64,000 nucleotides of DNA, from NCBI GenBank assembly GCA_965198025.1, contig OZ240237.1, positions 3,699,784 through 3,763,783 of the forward strand, given 5' to 3'. The position numbers and the translations under genes were made by a program. This stretch comes from CAYWWM01 sp965198025. Its GTDB lineage: Bacteria; Acidobacteriota; Terriglobia; 2-12-FULL-54-10. Of the stretch, positions 9,076 to 19,100 are shown piece by piece. Position 1 is the first letter of the stretch. Each line of letters begins with the position of its first letter. The notes beneath the pieces were generated by a model. It was not told where the DNA came from and made no database searches. It saw only the letters and a list, made by a program, of their open reading frames with translations.

Positions 9076-9099
9076 AGGCTCGATCGCGGTCGTTCCGTG

Positions 9100-11205
9100 T
9101 CAGGACTTCCCGCGCTTTTCGCGCTGCTCGCGGAGGACGGCCTTGCGGCTCAGCTTGACTTTGTTGCCATCCACGTTGATCACCTTCACCAGCACCTGAT
9201 CACCCTCCTTGAGCTCGTCGCGGATGTCGCGGATGCGATGCTCCGCAACCTCGCTGATGTGGAGGAGGCCGTCGGTGCCGGGGAAGATCTCCACAAAGGC
9301 GCCGAACTCGACCAGGCGCACGACCTTGCCGAGGTAGGTCTTGCCGATCTCGGCGACCGCCGTGAGGTCCTGGATGATCTGAATGGCCTTCTTAGCGGAG
9401 CTTTCATCGGCGGAGGCGATGTTGACCTGCCCGTCGTCCTCGACGTCGATCTTCACTCCGGTCTGATCGATGATGGAGCGGATCATCTTGCCACCCGGCC
9501 CGATGACGTCGCGAATCTTGTCGGTGGGGATCTTAATGCTGTAGATGCGCGGGGCATAGGGCGAGATGGCAGTGCGGGGCTCGGAAATGGCGGCGTTCAT
9601 GGTTTCCAGGATCGAGAGGCGGGCCTGGCGGGCCTGTTCGAGCGCCTCAGCCATGATGGCCGGCGTGATGCCGCCGACTTTGATATCCATCTGCAGCGCC
9701 GTGATGCCGCGGCTCGTTCCAGCCACCTTGAAGTCCATATCGCCGTAATGGTCCTCTGCTCCGGCGATGTCGGTGAGAATGGCGTACTGGTCGCCCTCGA
9801 TCACCAGGCCCATGGCGATCCCGGCCACGGGGGACTTGATCGGGACGCCAGCGTCCATCAGGGAGAGCGTGGCGCCGCAGACCGATGCCATGGAGCTCGA
9901 TCCGTTCGATTCCAGGATGTCGGAAACGACACGGAGAGTGTACGGAAAGACTTCCTCATCGGGGATGACGGCCGAGAGGGCGCGCTCCGCCAGGGCTCCG
10001 TGGCCAATCTCGCGGCGGCCCGGGCCGCGCAAAAAGCCGACTTCGCCGACGCTGAACGGCGGGAAATTATAGTGCAGCATGAACCGCTTGTTTCCCTCGC
10101 CCTGGAGGGAGTCGAGACGCTGCACATCGTCGGAGGTGCCGAGCGTGGCCGTGACCAGCGCCTGCGTTTCACCGCGCGTGAACAGCGCCGACCCGTGAGT
10201 GCGGGGCAGGAAACCCACCTCACAACTGATCGGGCGGATCTGGTCAAAGGCGCGGTGGTCAGGCCGGCGCCTGTCCTTGAGGAGATTTTCCCGGAAGATG
10301 CGCTCTTCGAGCAGGCCGAAAATGCCTTTGGCCTCTTTGAGGGTTTCCTCTTCCGCGCCTTCGTAGGATGCGAGCAACTCTTTCTGCAGCGCATCCACGC
10401 GCCGCTGGCTCTCGAGTTTCTCGTAGCGAGACGTGTCGAGCGCTTCGGTGAGCCGTTCGCGCCACTTGCCGGAGATTTCCTGGAGCAGCTCCTCGTTGCG
10501 CTTGGGAGGCTCGACGGGGCGCTTCCGGATTCCCATTTTGTTGTAGATTTCCTTGAGCGCGGCGACGATCCGTTTGCAGGCCTCGTGACCGAATTGAATG
10601 GCGTCGCCGACGATTTCTTCCGAGACTTCCTGCGCGCCGGCCTCGACCATCACGATGGCATCTTCGGTGCCCACGACTACAAGGTTCAGCAGGCTATCGG
10701 CCTTCTCCGCATAGGTGGGGTTGAGCACCAACTGGCCGCCAACCAGCCCGACGCGCACGGCGCCCAACGGGGTATGGAAGGGAATCTCGGAGAGGTATAG
10801 AGCCGCCGAGGCGCCCACAATGCCGACCACGTCCGGGTCGTTTTCGGTGTCGGCCGAGAGCACCATGGCGATTACCTGCGTCTCGCACCGAAAGCCGTCG
10901 GCGAAGAGAGGCCGAACCGGCCGGTCGATCATTCGGCTGGTGAGGATTTCCTTCTCGGAAGGTCTTCCTTCGCGTTTGATGAAGCCGCCGGGAATCCGGC
11001 CCGCAGCGTAAGTGTACTCGCGGTAATCCACGGTGAGCGGGAAGAAGCTGATTCCTTCGCGCGGGTCTTGGTTGGCGGTGGCCGTGACCAGCACTACGGT
11101 GTCTCCGAAGCGCACGAGAGCCGAGCCGCCCGCCTGCTTGGCCAGACGCCCGGTCTCGAGCGTCAGGCAGTGTTTTCCAATTTCAATATTTTCCTGATAA
11201 ACCAT
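9100..11205 (-). CDS. pnp: Polyribonucleotide nucleotidyltransferase (PNPase), left copy
   Basis: PNPase degrades RNA 3'-to-5' with phosphate and works in mRNA turnover. The 701-residue protein has the full layout: first RNase PH domain (LVRFGDTVVLVTAT, GRIPGGFIKREGRPSEKEILTSR split over about residues 25-90), an alpha-helical linker, second RNase PH domain (THGSALFTRGETQ), a KH domain (DVIGPGGKMIRSI) and a C-terminal S1 domain (GAFVEIFPGTDGLLHISEV). The open frame extends 42 codons further upstream, but ATG 11205 follows GGAGG and fits the family's usual N-terminus. rpsO lies upstream on the same strand, the classic rpsO-pnp order. The right-arm protein is identical from this start. Confidence 0.97.
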   Translation of the reverse strand: MVYQENIEIGKHCLTLETGRLAKQAGGSALVRFGDTVVLVTATANQDPREGISFFPLTVDYREYTYAAGRIPGGFIKREGRPSEKEILTSRMIDRPVRPLFADGFRCETQVIAMVLSADTENDPDVVGIVGASAALYLSEIPFHTPLGAVRVGLVGGQLVLNPTYAEKADSLLNLVVVGTEDAIVMVEAGAQEVSEEIVGDAIQFGHEACKRIVAALKEIYNKMGIRKRPVEPPKRNEELLQEISGKWRERLTEALDTSRYEKLESQRRVDALQKELLASYEGAEEETLKEAKGIFGLLEERIFRENLLKDRRRPDHRAFDQIRPISCEVGFLPRTHGSALFTRGETQALVTATLGTSDDVQRLDSLQGEGNKRFMLHYNFPPFSVGEVGFLRGPGRREIGHGALAERALSAVIPDEEVFPYTLRVVSDILESNGSSSMASVCGATLSLMDAGVPIKSPVAGIAMGLVIEGDQYAILTDIAGAEDHYGDMDFKVAGTSRGITALQMDIKVGGITPAIMAEALEQARQARLSILETMNAAISEPRTAISPYAPRIYSIKIPTDKIRDVIGPGGKMIRSIIDQTGVKIDVEDDGQVNIASADESSAKKAIQIIQDLTAVAEIGKTYLGKVVRLVEFGAFVEIFPGTDGLLHISEVAEHRIRDIRDELKEGDQVLVKVINVDGNKVKLSRKAVLREQREKRGKS

Positions 11206-11471
11206 CGTTCCTCCAAAAATCTTTTGTCGCGCTCCGTATGCTTCCATGAGGCGCAGAAGTCGCGGTGTGACGCAGCGGCCGGGAGACTCTCTTGGCTCCC
11301 GTTGGGGCAGTCCGGATTCCAACCGGCGCACAAAAGCGCCCGTTTCGCTGCCGGGTTTCTGATGTGCAGTGAATCAAACTGAAGAAGCGAACGTTGCGCG
11401 GGCGGGACGTGCGGCTCGCAAGCCGGGCTGGCTTCGGGCCTTTCAGCCGTAAGCCGAAGAATCGAATGTCC

Positions 11472-11512
11472 GCGAGCCCTGCATTCCCGTATGGGGGATT
11501 TCGGGGGCTCGC
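11472..11512 (-). terminator. Hairpin between rpsO and pnp
   Basis: GCGAGCCC at 11472-11479 pairs with GGGCTCGC at 11505-11512, leaving a 25-nt loop in the 358-nt rpsO-pnp gap. In other bacteria this gap holds processing and control signals for pnp; here the hairpin could be a weak terminator or a processing site. The right arm keeps the stem (about 61414-61454) with two substitutions in the loop. Confidence 0.45.
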
Positions 11513-11563
11513 TGTTCGTTCGAAACGCGCTCCTGTTTGCCGAGTCTTGGTCAGCCACTCTCG

Positions 11564-11833
11564 CTAGCGACGGATTCCCAAGCTCTGGATGACTTGCTTG
11601 TAGCGGTCTGCGTGACGATTCTTCAAGTAGTCCAGCAGACGCCGACGCCGATTCACCATCTTCAGCAGGCCGCGCCGGGACGCGTGGTCTTTCTTGTGGA
11701 GCTTGAAGTGCTCCATCAACTGCGAGATTCGCTCGCTCAAAATGGCGACCTGTACCTCGGGTGAGCCGCAATCCTTAGCGTGCACCCGGTACTTTTCAAT
11801 GACCGCCGACTTTCCTGCGCTACCCAGGGCCAT
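11564..11833 (-). CDS. rpsO: Small ribosomal subunit protein uS15, left copy
   Basis: The 89-residue protein has the usual S15 length and signatures: [49 protein letters not shown] and a C-terminal [13 protein letters not shown]15 binds 16S rRNA and nucleates the platform of the 30S subunit. The open frame continues upstream, but ATG 11833 gives the family length and has AAAGGAA upstream. It is followed by pnp on the same strand. The right-arm copy encodes the same protein. Confidence 0.97.
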   Translation of the reverse strand: MALGSAGKSAVIEKYRVHAKDCGSPEVQVAILSERISQLMEHFKLHKKDHASRRGLLKMVNRRRRLLDYLKNRHADRYKQVIQSLGIRR

Positions 11834-11941
11834 CTGGGACTGTTCCTTTTCTCCCTTCTGTGTCTCAAGCACGGTAACACAAGCGAAACAGTTCTGTAAA
11901 GGTGGAGGTGGGAGGGAAGGGAAAGGGAGGGTCAAAGGAGG

Positions 11942-12607
11942 TTACCCGGAAGCCTCAATCTTCTGGATGCGCTCGCGAAAACGGACTGGCCAGTTGTCCA
12001 ACAGATGCGCGACTTGCGCGGCGCGGCGCAAGTCGCCCACATTGTCCGGACCAGAGGTATAAAGCCGCGCCACGTCGGCGACCGTGACCCGGTTCTCGTT
12101 GTGATCGAGCAGCTCGATTGGGTTGCCTGACCTCAATGCGCCCTCCTGGAGAACCTTCAGATAAAAACCCGGCCGGCGGGCCGCCAGGAAACGCTTGATC
12201 ATGTCGTCCCGACCGAACTTGGCTGCCAACTTGTAGCACGGTATGCGCGGGGAGGTAACCTCGAACTCCGCCGTGCCGATGCGCAGGCGGTCGCCGACTG
12301 CAATCTCGACCTCACGCAAGCCTTCGGTGGTCAGGTTTTCACCAAACATACCCAGTGGAAGCGGCTGGCCCGGAAGCTCCGCGCGCCAGTAGTCGTAGTG
12401 CTCCGCCGGGTAGACGTACACGGCCTTGTTCGGACCGCCGTGGACCCGGAGGTCGGCCTGCCGGTCGCCTTCGAGATGCAGGCGGTGAACAGCGACCGTC
12501 CCGGAAACCGGCTCCTTGAAGATGCAGGTCCGGGTGCGCTTCCCTTTCCAATGGATCTCGCGCGGCGCGCCGACATTGACTGAAACCAGTTGTGTTCCGG
12601 ACGTCAT
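11942..12607 (-). CDS. MOSC domain protein, YiiM-like, left copy
   Basis: The 221-residue protein matches the YiiM-type MOSC family: VHRLHLEGDRQADLRVHGG, KAVYVYPAEHYDYW, MFGENLTTEGL, VGDRLRIGTAEFEVT and PRIPCYKLA. MOSC domains bind molybdenum cofactor or carry sulfur on a conserved cysteine, here the one in PRIPCYKL. YiiM-type enzymes reduce N-hydroxylated compounds; that function is inferred from the family. A TTG five codons upstream is possible, but ATG 12607 has a better GGAAAGAG spacing. It lies between the nuoF-like gene and rpsO, all on the minus strand. The right copy differs at four residues. Confidence 0.88.
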   Translation of the reverse strand: MTSGTQLVSVNVGAPREIHWKGKRTRTCIFKEPVSGTVAVHRLHLEGDRQADLRVHGGPNKAVYVYPAEHYDYWRAELPGQPLPLGMFGENLTTEGLREVEIAVGDRLRIGTAEFEVTSPRIPCYKLAAKFGRDDMIKRFLAARRPGFYLKVLQEGALRSGNPIELLDHNENRVTVADVARLYTSGPDNVGDLRRAAQVAHLLDNWPVRFRERIQKIEASG

Positions 12608-12672
12608 GGCTACTCTTTCCAAATGGCTGACAACAATTCGATTCCGACGAGCGACCGTACGATTCCGCTTGT

Positions 12673-13953
12673 TCAGCTTTTTCCTGCCGGGCAGGCGCCT
12701 GATTGGAGGTGCGCTTCGAAATCATCCGGAAAAAGCCGGATGGCGCTCAGGATGGGAGGACCGGGCATGCCGATCAAGCTGCAAGCCCCCTTGCCTTTGT
12801 TGAACTCCAGAAGGCGGGGAATCTGGTCGAGCGCTTGCCGGGGAATCTGGCCCAGCCGAGCCTTATCGAGCAGGTTGGCAAGCGTCGCCGTCTCCATGCG
12901 GCAGGCCGGGCACTTGCCGCAGGATTCCCTCTCGAAAAAGCGGGCGATCACGAGCGTCTCCTCGACCATGCAAGTTCCTGCAGCATAGCCGCGCATGACG
13001 CCGCAACCAATGTTCGATCCGGCGGCTTGGAGCCCTTCGGGGCTGAGCGGACGGTCCGGGTCGGGCAACATAAAGGCGCTCGAGGGGCCTCCCGGAAGAA
13101 TCGCCCGCAGTGGAGCGCCGCTCTTGAGCCCGCCGGCCAGCTTCCCCGTCAGCTCCCCTTCGGGAGCTCCGTAGGGAAGTTCGTAGACTCCCGGGTTTTT
13201 CCACTCTTCATTCATGGAATAGAGCATCGTGCCTGGGCTTTCCGGTGTGCCGAATCCTCTGTACCACGCAGCTTGATTCAACACGATTGGAGGAATATTC
13301 GCCAGTGTCTCAACGTTGTTCACCAGAGTCGGCTTGCCGAAAAGGCCTGCCGTCACGGGATAGGGAGGCTTGTCGCGCGGGACCGGGTCCCGGCCTTCGA
13401 GGACTTCCAGGACGGCCGTGTCCTCTCCGGCTACGTAGGGCGTGGGAGCGGGCCGGTTCTCGACTTTGAGCGAAAAACCGGACCCAAGGATTCCCTCGCC
13501 AACCAACCCGACCGCTGCCGCTTCCTGCAGGGCCTCGGCGATTCGGCTGAGAGCAAGTGTATTATTCTCGTTGGTATAGAAAATCGCTTTGCTCGCCCCG
13601 ACGGCATAGGCTGCGAGCAGTACACCTTCGAGGACCGCGTGCGGAACACATTCGAGCAGGGCCTGGTCCTTGAACGATCCGGGCTCGTCCTCGCCGCCGT
13701 TGACGACCACGTACTTCGGTGCACCCTCGGCCTGGGCGCAGATCGCCGCCTTTCTTGCCGTAGGAAAGCGGGCGCCTCCCCGGCCGGCCAGCCCTGCTGC
13801 CTCGACCTCCTCGATGACCGCCTCAGGTTTGCCCCGGCCGAGCGCCAGGGCCAGGGCCTTGTAGCCACCGCGGCGGCGGTAGTCCTGGAGCGACTCCTTT
13901 TCGCGAGACGCCGGGAGCATTCCTGAGGGAAACAGGATGGTCGGATAAGACAT
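12673..13953 (-). CDS. nuoF: NuoF-like NADH-binding flavoprotein, left copy
   Basis: The 426-residue protein has the features of complex I subunit NuoF / HoxF: the NADH-binding glycine-rich GLAGRGGARFPTARK, FMN-binding VVNGGEDEPGSFKD, TPYVAGEDTAVLEVLEGR, KPTLVNNVETLANI and the [4Fe-4S] ligands in ESCGKCPACRMET with the final cysteine in ACSLIGMPG. No nuoE, nuoG or other complex I gene is close, so its partner is unknown; it could serve complex I or another NAD-linked complex. ATG 13953 follows GGAAG; a TTG four codons earlier is less likely. A good promoter lies just upstream (13981-14008). The right copy differs at two residues. Confidence 0.88.
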   Translation of the reverse strand: MSYPTILFPSGMLPASREKESLQDYRRRGGYKALALALGRGKPEAVIEEVEAAGLAGRGGARFPTARKAAICAQAEGAPKYVVVNGGEDEPGSFKDQALLECVPHAVLEGVLLAAYAVGASKAIFYTNENNTLALSRIAEALQEAAAVGLVGEGILGSGFSLKVENRPAPTPYVAGEDTAVLEVLEGRDPVPRDKPPYPVTAGLFGKPTLVNNVETLANIPPIVLNQAAWYRGFGTPESPGTMLYSMNEEWKNPGVYELPYGAPEGELTGKLAGGLKSGAPLRAILPGGPSSAFMLPDPDRPLSPEGLQAAGSNIGCGVMRGYAAGTCMVEETLVIARFFERESCGKCPACRMETATLANLLDKARLGQIPRQALDQIPRLLEFNKGKGACSLIGMPGPPILSAIRLFPDDFEAHLQSGACPAGKS

Positions 13954-13980
13954 CACTACTTCCAAAGTGTGAAACTCAGA

Positions 13981-14008
13981 ATTATACGTCGTGTGACCGA
14001 ACGGACAA
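13981..14008 (-). promoter_or_regulatory. Sigma70-type promoter of the nuoF-like gene, left copy
   Basis: On the minus strand TTGTCC (14003-14008) is separated by 16 nt from a perfect TATAAT (13981-13986), about 27 nt before the ATG. Spacing and -10 fit the housekeeping consensus; the -35 matches four of six bases. The same promoter occurs in the right arm. Confidence 0.7.
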
Positions 14009-14058
14009 AACTCGCTCGATTACGGTATGGCCCATCGGCGCGAGTTTCCTTGCGCGTT

Positions 14059-14748
14059 CTAGTGACTTGCTTCCCGCAAAGCCGCACGCGCCAGGATTCT
14101 GGTGGAATCGAGTGTCGGGAGGGGAGAATCCCTCGGGGACATGAGCAGCGGGATCTCAGTGCAAGCCAGCGCCACCGCGTCGCATCCCCGGTTCTTCCCG
14201 GCTTGGATGACGCTAGCGAAATACGATCGGGAAGGTTCTTCAAAGCGCCCCTCCACCAGTTCATTGAAGATAATCTCGTGGATGCGGTTCCGATCATCGG
14301 CATCGGGAATCTCTTGGGCGATTCCTCTGGCGCGCAGTTTTGGCGCGTACACCGGCCCCTCCATCAGGAAGCAGGTTCCGAGAATCAGGATCTTCCGAAA
14401 CCCTCGATCGGCCGCTACTGATGCCACTTCTTCGGCGATGTGGAGCCATGGCAAGGGGGACCGCTCCCGAACGAGATCCAGCGCCTGATGGGCCGTGTTG
14501 TCGGGACAGATCAAGAATTGAGCCCCGGCGCGGCGGAGGCGTTCTGCCGAGGCGAGCAGCATACGAGCAGTCTCTTCCCATCGATCTGCTGCAATGTGCC
14601 GCATGTAATCAGCAAGTGGATAGGTGTGCAGAGTGATCTCGGGATGGGCGTGCCGTCCGAACAGAGCAGCACCCTCGTTGCAGATCGTCCTGTAACACAG
14701 CGCCGCGCCCTCTGCACTGACCCCCACAACACCTATGTGTTTCGCCAT
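14059..14748 (-). CDS. Aspartate/glutamate racemase family protein, left copy
   Basis: The 229-residue protein has the two catalytic cysteine regions of this cofactor-independent racemase family: FLICPDNTAHQ (about residues 98-108) and ALACTEIPLLMS near residue 196. It also has the opening IGVVGVSAEGAALCYRTI typical of the family. The product probably interconverts D- and L-forms of an acidic amino acid or a related compound; the substrate cannot be told. It starts 11 nt after the phosphofructokinase stop, so they probably share a transcript. The right-arm protein is the same. Confidence 0.85.
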   Translation of the reverse strand: MAKHIGVVGVSAEGAALCYRTICNEGAALFGRHAHPEITLHTYPLADYMRHIAADRWEETARMLLASAERLRRAGAQFLICPDNTAHQALDLVRERSPLPWLHIAEEVASVAADRGFRKILILGTCFLMEGPVYAPKLRARGIAQEIPDADDRNRIHEIIFNELVEGRFEEPSRSYFASVIQAGKNRGCDAVALACTEIPLLMSPRDSPLPTLDSTRILARAALREASH

Positions 14749-14759
14749 CGCTTCCTCGG

Positions 14760-15803
14760 CTACCCAAAGAAGACCGCGGCGGTCTCGTAGAGCTTAGGAT
14801 CCACCGGCCGCGGAGAGCGGGAGGCTTCGGAGAGTGGAACGGCGACGATCTGATTTCCCTGCAGGGCAACCATTTTGCCGAACTCCCCCTGATGGACGAG
14901 CGTCATGGCTGTGACGCCGAAGCGGGTGGCCAGTATGCGATCAAACGCGGTGGGAGAGCCGCCTCGCTGTATATGCCCCAGGATCACCACCCGGGTCTCA
15001 AAGCCCGTTCGCGCTTCAATCTGCCGGGCCAGGAGACTGCTGACGCCCCCGAGCTGCACATGACCGAACTCGTCACGGATCCTGCTCTGCTGGACCTGGA
15101 CCCCTTGTTCGCTTCCCTCGGGCAATCGCGCGCCTTCCGCCACAACCACGATGCTAAAATACTTTCCTCGTTGGTGGCGCTTGCGGAGGTGATTGCAAAC
15201 CTCGTCGATGTCCACGGGCCGCTCCGGGATGAGAATCACGTCGGCGCCGCCGGCCATCCCGGACGCTACGGCGATCCAGCCCGAATCCCGCCCCATTACT
15301 TCAATCACCATGATCCGATTGTGGGCCTCCGCAGTGGTGTGCAGACGGTCAATGGCGTCGGTCGCGGTGTTGACGGCCGTGTCGAATCCGAAACAATAGT
15401 CCGTTGCGTTCAGGTCGTTGTCGATGGTTTTGGGAACACCGACGACGGGGACGCCCCGTTGGAACAGGCGGTCGGCAATGCTCATCGTATCGTCACCCCC
15501 GACGGCAATCAGCGCGTCGAGAGAGTTGCTTTGGAAATTTCCCCGGAGCCGTTCCAAGCCGTCCGGGTGCTTGAACGGGTTGGTGCGAGAGGTGCGCAGG
15601 ATGGTCCCGCCGCGGTACAGGATTCCGGAGACACTCTGCAAATCGAGAGCTTCGAGTTTGTTTTCGAGCAGGCCGCGCCATCCCTCCACGATGCCAAGGC
15701 TTTCCCAGCCAAGGGAGTCGGCCTTGCGGACTACAGCGCGGATAACCGCATTCAGTCCGGGACAGTCGCCCCCACCTGTCAAGATACCGATTCGTCTGGT
15801 CAT
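14760..15803 (-). CDS. pfkA: 6-phosphofructokinase, PPi-dependent signature, left copy
   Basis: The 347-residue protein is a PfkA-family phosphofructokinase: GGGDCPGLN at residues 10-18, MGRDSGWIA and GHIQRGGSPTAFDR. At the phosphoryl-donor site it has GGDDT (residues 102-106) instead of GGDGS, and PKTIDND (124-130) instead of PGTIDND. Aspartate and lysine at these two places are the marks of pyrophosphate-dependent enzymes, so it likely uses PPi and works reversibly in glycolysis. The open frame extends 15 codons upstream, but ATG 15803 follows AAAGGAG. It leads an operon with the racemase. The right-arm protein is identical. Confidence 0.93.
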   Translation of the reverse strand: MTRRIGILTGGGDCPGLNAVIRAVVRKADSLGWESLGIVEGWRGLLENKLEALDLQSVSGILYRGGTILRTSRTNPFKHPDGLERLRGNFQSNSLDALIAVGGDDTMSIADRLFQRGVPVVGVPKTIDNDLNATDYCFGFDTAVNTATDAIDRLHTTAEAHNRIMVIEVMGRDSGWIAVASGMAGGADVILIPERPVDIDEVCNHLRKRHQRGKYFSIVVVAEGARLPEGSEQGVQVQQSRIRDEFGHVQLGGVSSLLARQIEARTGFETRVVILGHIQRGGSPTAFDRILATRFGVTAMTLVHQGEFGKMVALQGNQIVAVPLSEASRSPRPVDPKLYETAAVFFG

Positions 15804-16194
15804 CGCACCACTCCTTTCGAGGCGAGAGTACGCAGGCGCCTCTCTCACAATGCTATTCTAACTCAGGGCAGGGAACAACCGGACGGGAAGGGGGGGGGCA
15901 GCATCGTGCTTGATCCGGCATCCAGTAGAGGTTTACAAGCAGCAAAATAGATGAATATAAATATGAAAATAGTGGTTTGCGCTATAGATTATACTGGCTT
16001 TAGCTGATTGAAATATTGAAACTTCTGGAATACCCTATACGCGGACTAGCGGTTAGGTCATTTCGATTTGGGACTGGAAAGCCGCCAAGACGTGGACGGG
16101 AGGGGAGTTTTGCTCTGTCTTCCGTCTTTAAGACAGCAACCAGGCGTACAAGAATTTCGCCGCTAAACCAAATCCAGTCAGGAGGAGGGTGACT
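15804..16194. promoter_or_regulatory. Divergent intergenic region of pfkA and the TonB receptor gene
   Basis: This 390-nt gap holds a G-run (15890-15898) and an AT-rich stretch from 15950 to 16020 with TATACT at 15990-15995. The AT-rich part probably drives the receptor gene, leaving a leader of almost 190 nt. Both arms keep it nearly unchanged until about 16185, where they diverge suddenly. No gene seen. Confidence 0.45.
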
Positions 16195-19100
16195 ATGGCG
16201 ACGCGAAGAATTGCAATGCTGGCGTTGGCGTTCGCCTTTTGCAGCTCACTGGTGTTGGCGCAGGTGAACACGGCAACGATAGCCGGGACGGTGAGCGATG
16301 AATCGGGCGCAGTTCTCCCGGGAGCCAATGTGGTACTCACGAATCAGGATACGGGAATTACCCGTACGGTAACAGCCAACGCAGCCGGACGGTATACGGC
16401 TCCAGCGCTCAGCTTAGGCAACTTTGAAATAAGAGCCCAGCTCGCGGGGTTCCAAACCGCGGTCCGCTCAGGAATCGTCCTGACGGTGGGCCGGGTGGCG
16501 GTGGTCGATCTTACGCTTCAGGTGGGAGCAGTCACGCAGACGGTGGAAGTGACCGGCGAGGCTCCCCTGATCGAGTTGACGAACTCCAATATAACGGGCT
16601 TGGTGGACGACCGGACGATCCGGGAGTTGCCGCTCAACGGCCGCAGCTACGACCAGCTGGCCCTGCTGCAACCCGGAATTGTCAAATACACGACGGCGAA
16701 CCAGAGCTTCAACGGCAGCCCGGGCGGGAACAAATTCAGCGCGTCGGGCAGTCTGGCCACGTCGAACAGCTTCCTGCTGGACGGGACCGACATCAATGAT
16801 GCATCCAACAACACGCCGGGCGGCGCGGCGGGAACCAACATGGGCGTGGACACGATCAAGGAGTTCAAGATCGTGGCCTCGCAATTCAGCGCCGAATACG
16901 GGCGTGCTTCCGGGGCGGTGATCTCGGCGGTCACCCGGACCGGCACCAACCAGGTGCATGGAACGGCGTTCGAGTTTCTGCGGAACAGCGCGTTCGATGC
17001 GCGGCAGTTCCGGGATGGCATTGACTTCGACGGGGACGGCACGGGGGACGTTCCGCCGTTCCGCCGGAACCAGTTCGGCGGCACCATCGGCGGGCCGATC
17101 GTCCAGGACCGGACGTTCTTCTTCGTGGGCTATGAAGGCTTGCGCGAGGCGTTGGCCGATAGCACAGAGATCCGCGTGCCGACCGTGAACGTCAAGAACG
17201 GAATCCTGCCCAACTCCGACGGTGTTGGCAGCTACATGGTTACGCCCAACCCGCGGGTGGTGCCCTTCATTGCAGCGCTCTACCCGGACCCGCACCAGAT
17301 CTTGCCGCACGCATTGAACCCGGCGGCGGATAGTGATACGGGCCTCTACTTTTCGGCGCCCAAACAAATCGCCCGGCAGGATTACTTCATGGGCCGGGTG
17401 GACCATCAGCTCACGAACGGGACCAGCATCTTTGGCCGCTACTCCTTCGATGACGACAGTAGGAATGTTCCCGATGAACAAGCCAACTATCTTGATACAA
17501 ACGAGGCGCGCCGGCAGTACATTACGTTGCAAGCCAACACGGTGGTCTCGCCGACGATTGTCAATTCGGCCCGAATCGCCCTCAACCGGACGTCGCAGAT
17601 CGCGGATCAAGATCTCCTGAATTCTGGCTTGGAGGGCCTCACCTGGGTCCCGGGGCTGCCGCTAGGCGATATGGGCGTCGGGCAGGCGAACGGCATCCTG
17701 CTGTACGATGATAGCGGGGGCAGCGGCACCCGGCCCCGCCAGTGGTCGTACAACCTCTGGGAGTGGGGCGACGACATGACCTACGTCCGGGGCACGCACA
17801 CGATGAAGTTTGGCGGCGTGATCCGGCGCGTCCAGAACAACATGAACGTGCAGACGGATTTGAAAGCGAACTACATCTTCGCAGGCCCCGAGAACATGCT
17901 GCTGGCTCAACCCACGGAGTGGTCGGGGACCTTGCCCAACCAGACCGGCTACAAGGGCCTCCGCAACACGATGTACGGGTTCTACTTCCAGGATGACTAC
18001 CAGGTGAGCCCACGGCTGACGCTGAACCTGGGGCTGCGCTGGGAGTGGATCACCGACCCGACCGAATCCAACAACCGGATCTCCAATCAGCTCCGGATCG
18101 AGGATAACCCGAATCAATTAGCCCTCCATCCGGATTGGAGGGTGCCAGACTATGGGGGATATCCTACATTTCCGGATAACATCGGACAGGATCTGTACGC
18201 GTTCACGGAGATGGCCAAGAAGAACCTCCAGCCGCGGTTCGGGTTTGCCCTGCAGTTGGACGACAGCGCTAGGCGGGTGTTGCGCGGCGGCGCCGGCATT
18301 TACCATGACCTGGTCCTGCCCGCCTACTACACGCAGAGTCTGTCGAAGTATCCTCCCTTCTACTCGCGGGCCCGGATTCGGGACGACGATCTGCTGGCCG
18401 CAACCTTCCCGTTTACATCAGCCGTTGTCACGGGCGATGCCGTCCGGCTGCGGAATGAACCGCTGATCCCGTTAATACAACAGCCGACCAAGTACAGCTA
18501 CACCCTGGCGTTGCAGCAACAGTTAGGAGAGCGGGGCGTGATCGAGATCGCGTACGTCGGCTCCCTGCAGCGCCACATCGAACGCTACTTCCAGCTCAAC
18601 GATCCCGTACCCGAACTCCTGTCGGTGGAGGGGTTCGAAAATGGCATCGTCTACCATCCGTCCCGCAGCGGCGGCTCGGAGGTCTGCCTGCCTGCGCCTT
18701 ATGGTGGGTGGGATGGGGTATCGAGTCTTCCCCGCCGGTGCCCCTCGACCTCGGTCAGCGGCATCCGCCGCAATCCCGTATGGGACCGCGTCCGACAGCG
18801 AGGCGGCGACGCGAACTCCAACTACAACGGTCTGCAAGTCCGGTTATCGCGCCAGACCGTTGCCGGGGCGATCTTCCAGACCAACTACACCTTTTCCAAG
18901 GTCATGAACCAGCAGGGCGGCCTGAACAGCAGCGACAACGGGACGCGGGACCCCAACACGTCCCAGGACCCGGCGGATCGGACCAGAGATTACGGGCCGG
19001 CGGCCTTCAACTCCACGCACGTCCTCACGTCGACGGGCACGCTTCCGCTGCCGTTCCAGTTTTCGAGCGGAGCCGCCAATGCGATTCTGGGCGGCTGGAG

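Noticed and set aside
9097..10800. 567-codon open frame opposite pnp (and its mirror at 62126-63829)
   Set aside because: It is antisense to a perfectly conserved PNPase, has no start signal and results from high GC in the third codon position.
16468..17610. 380-codon minus frame opposite the TonB receptor gene
   Set aside because: Antisense shadow with Arg/Val/His-rich composition and no recognised domain; duplicated only because the receptor gene is.
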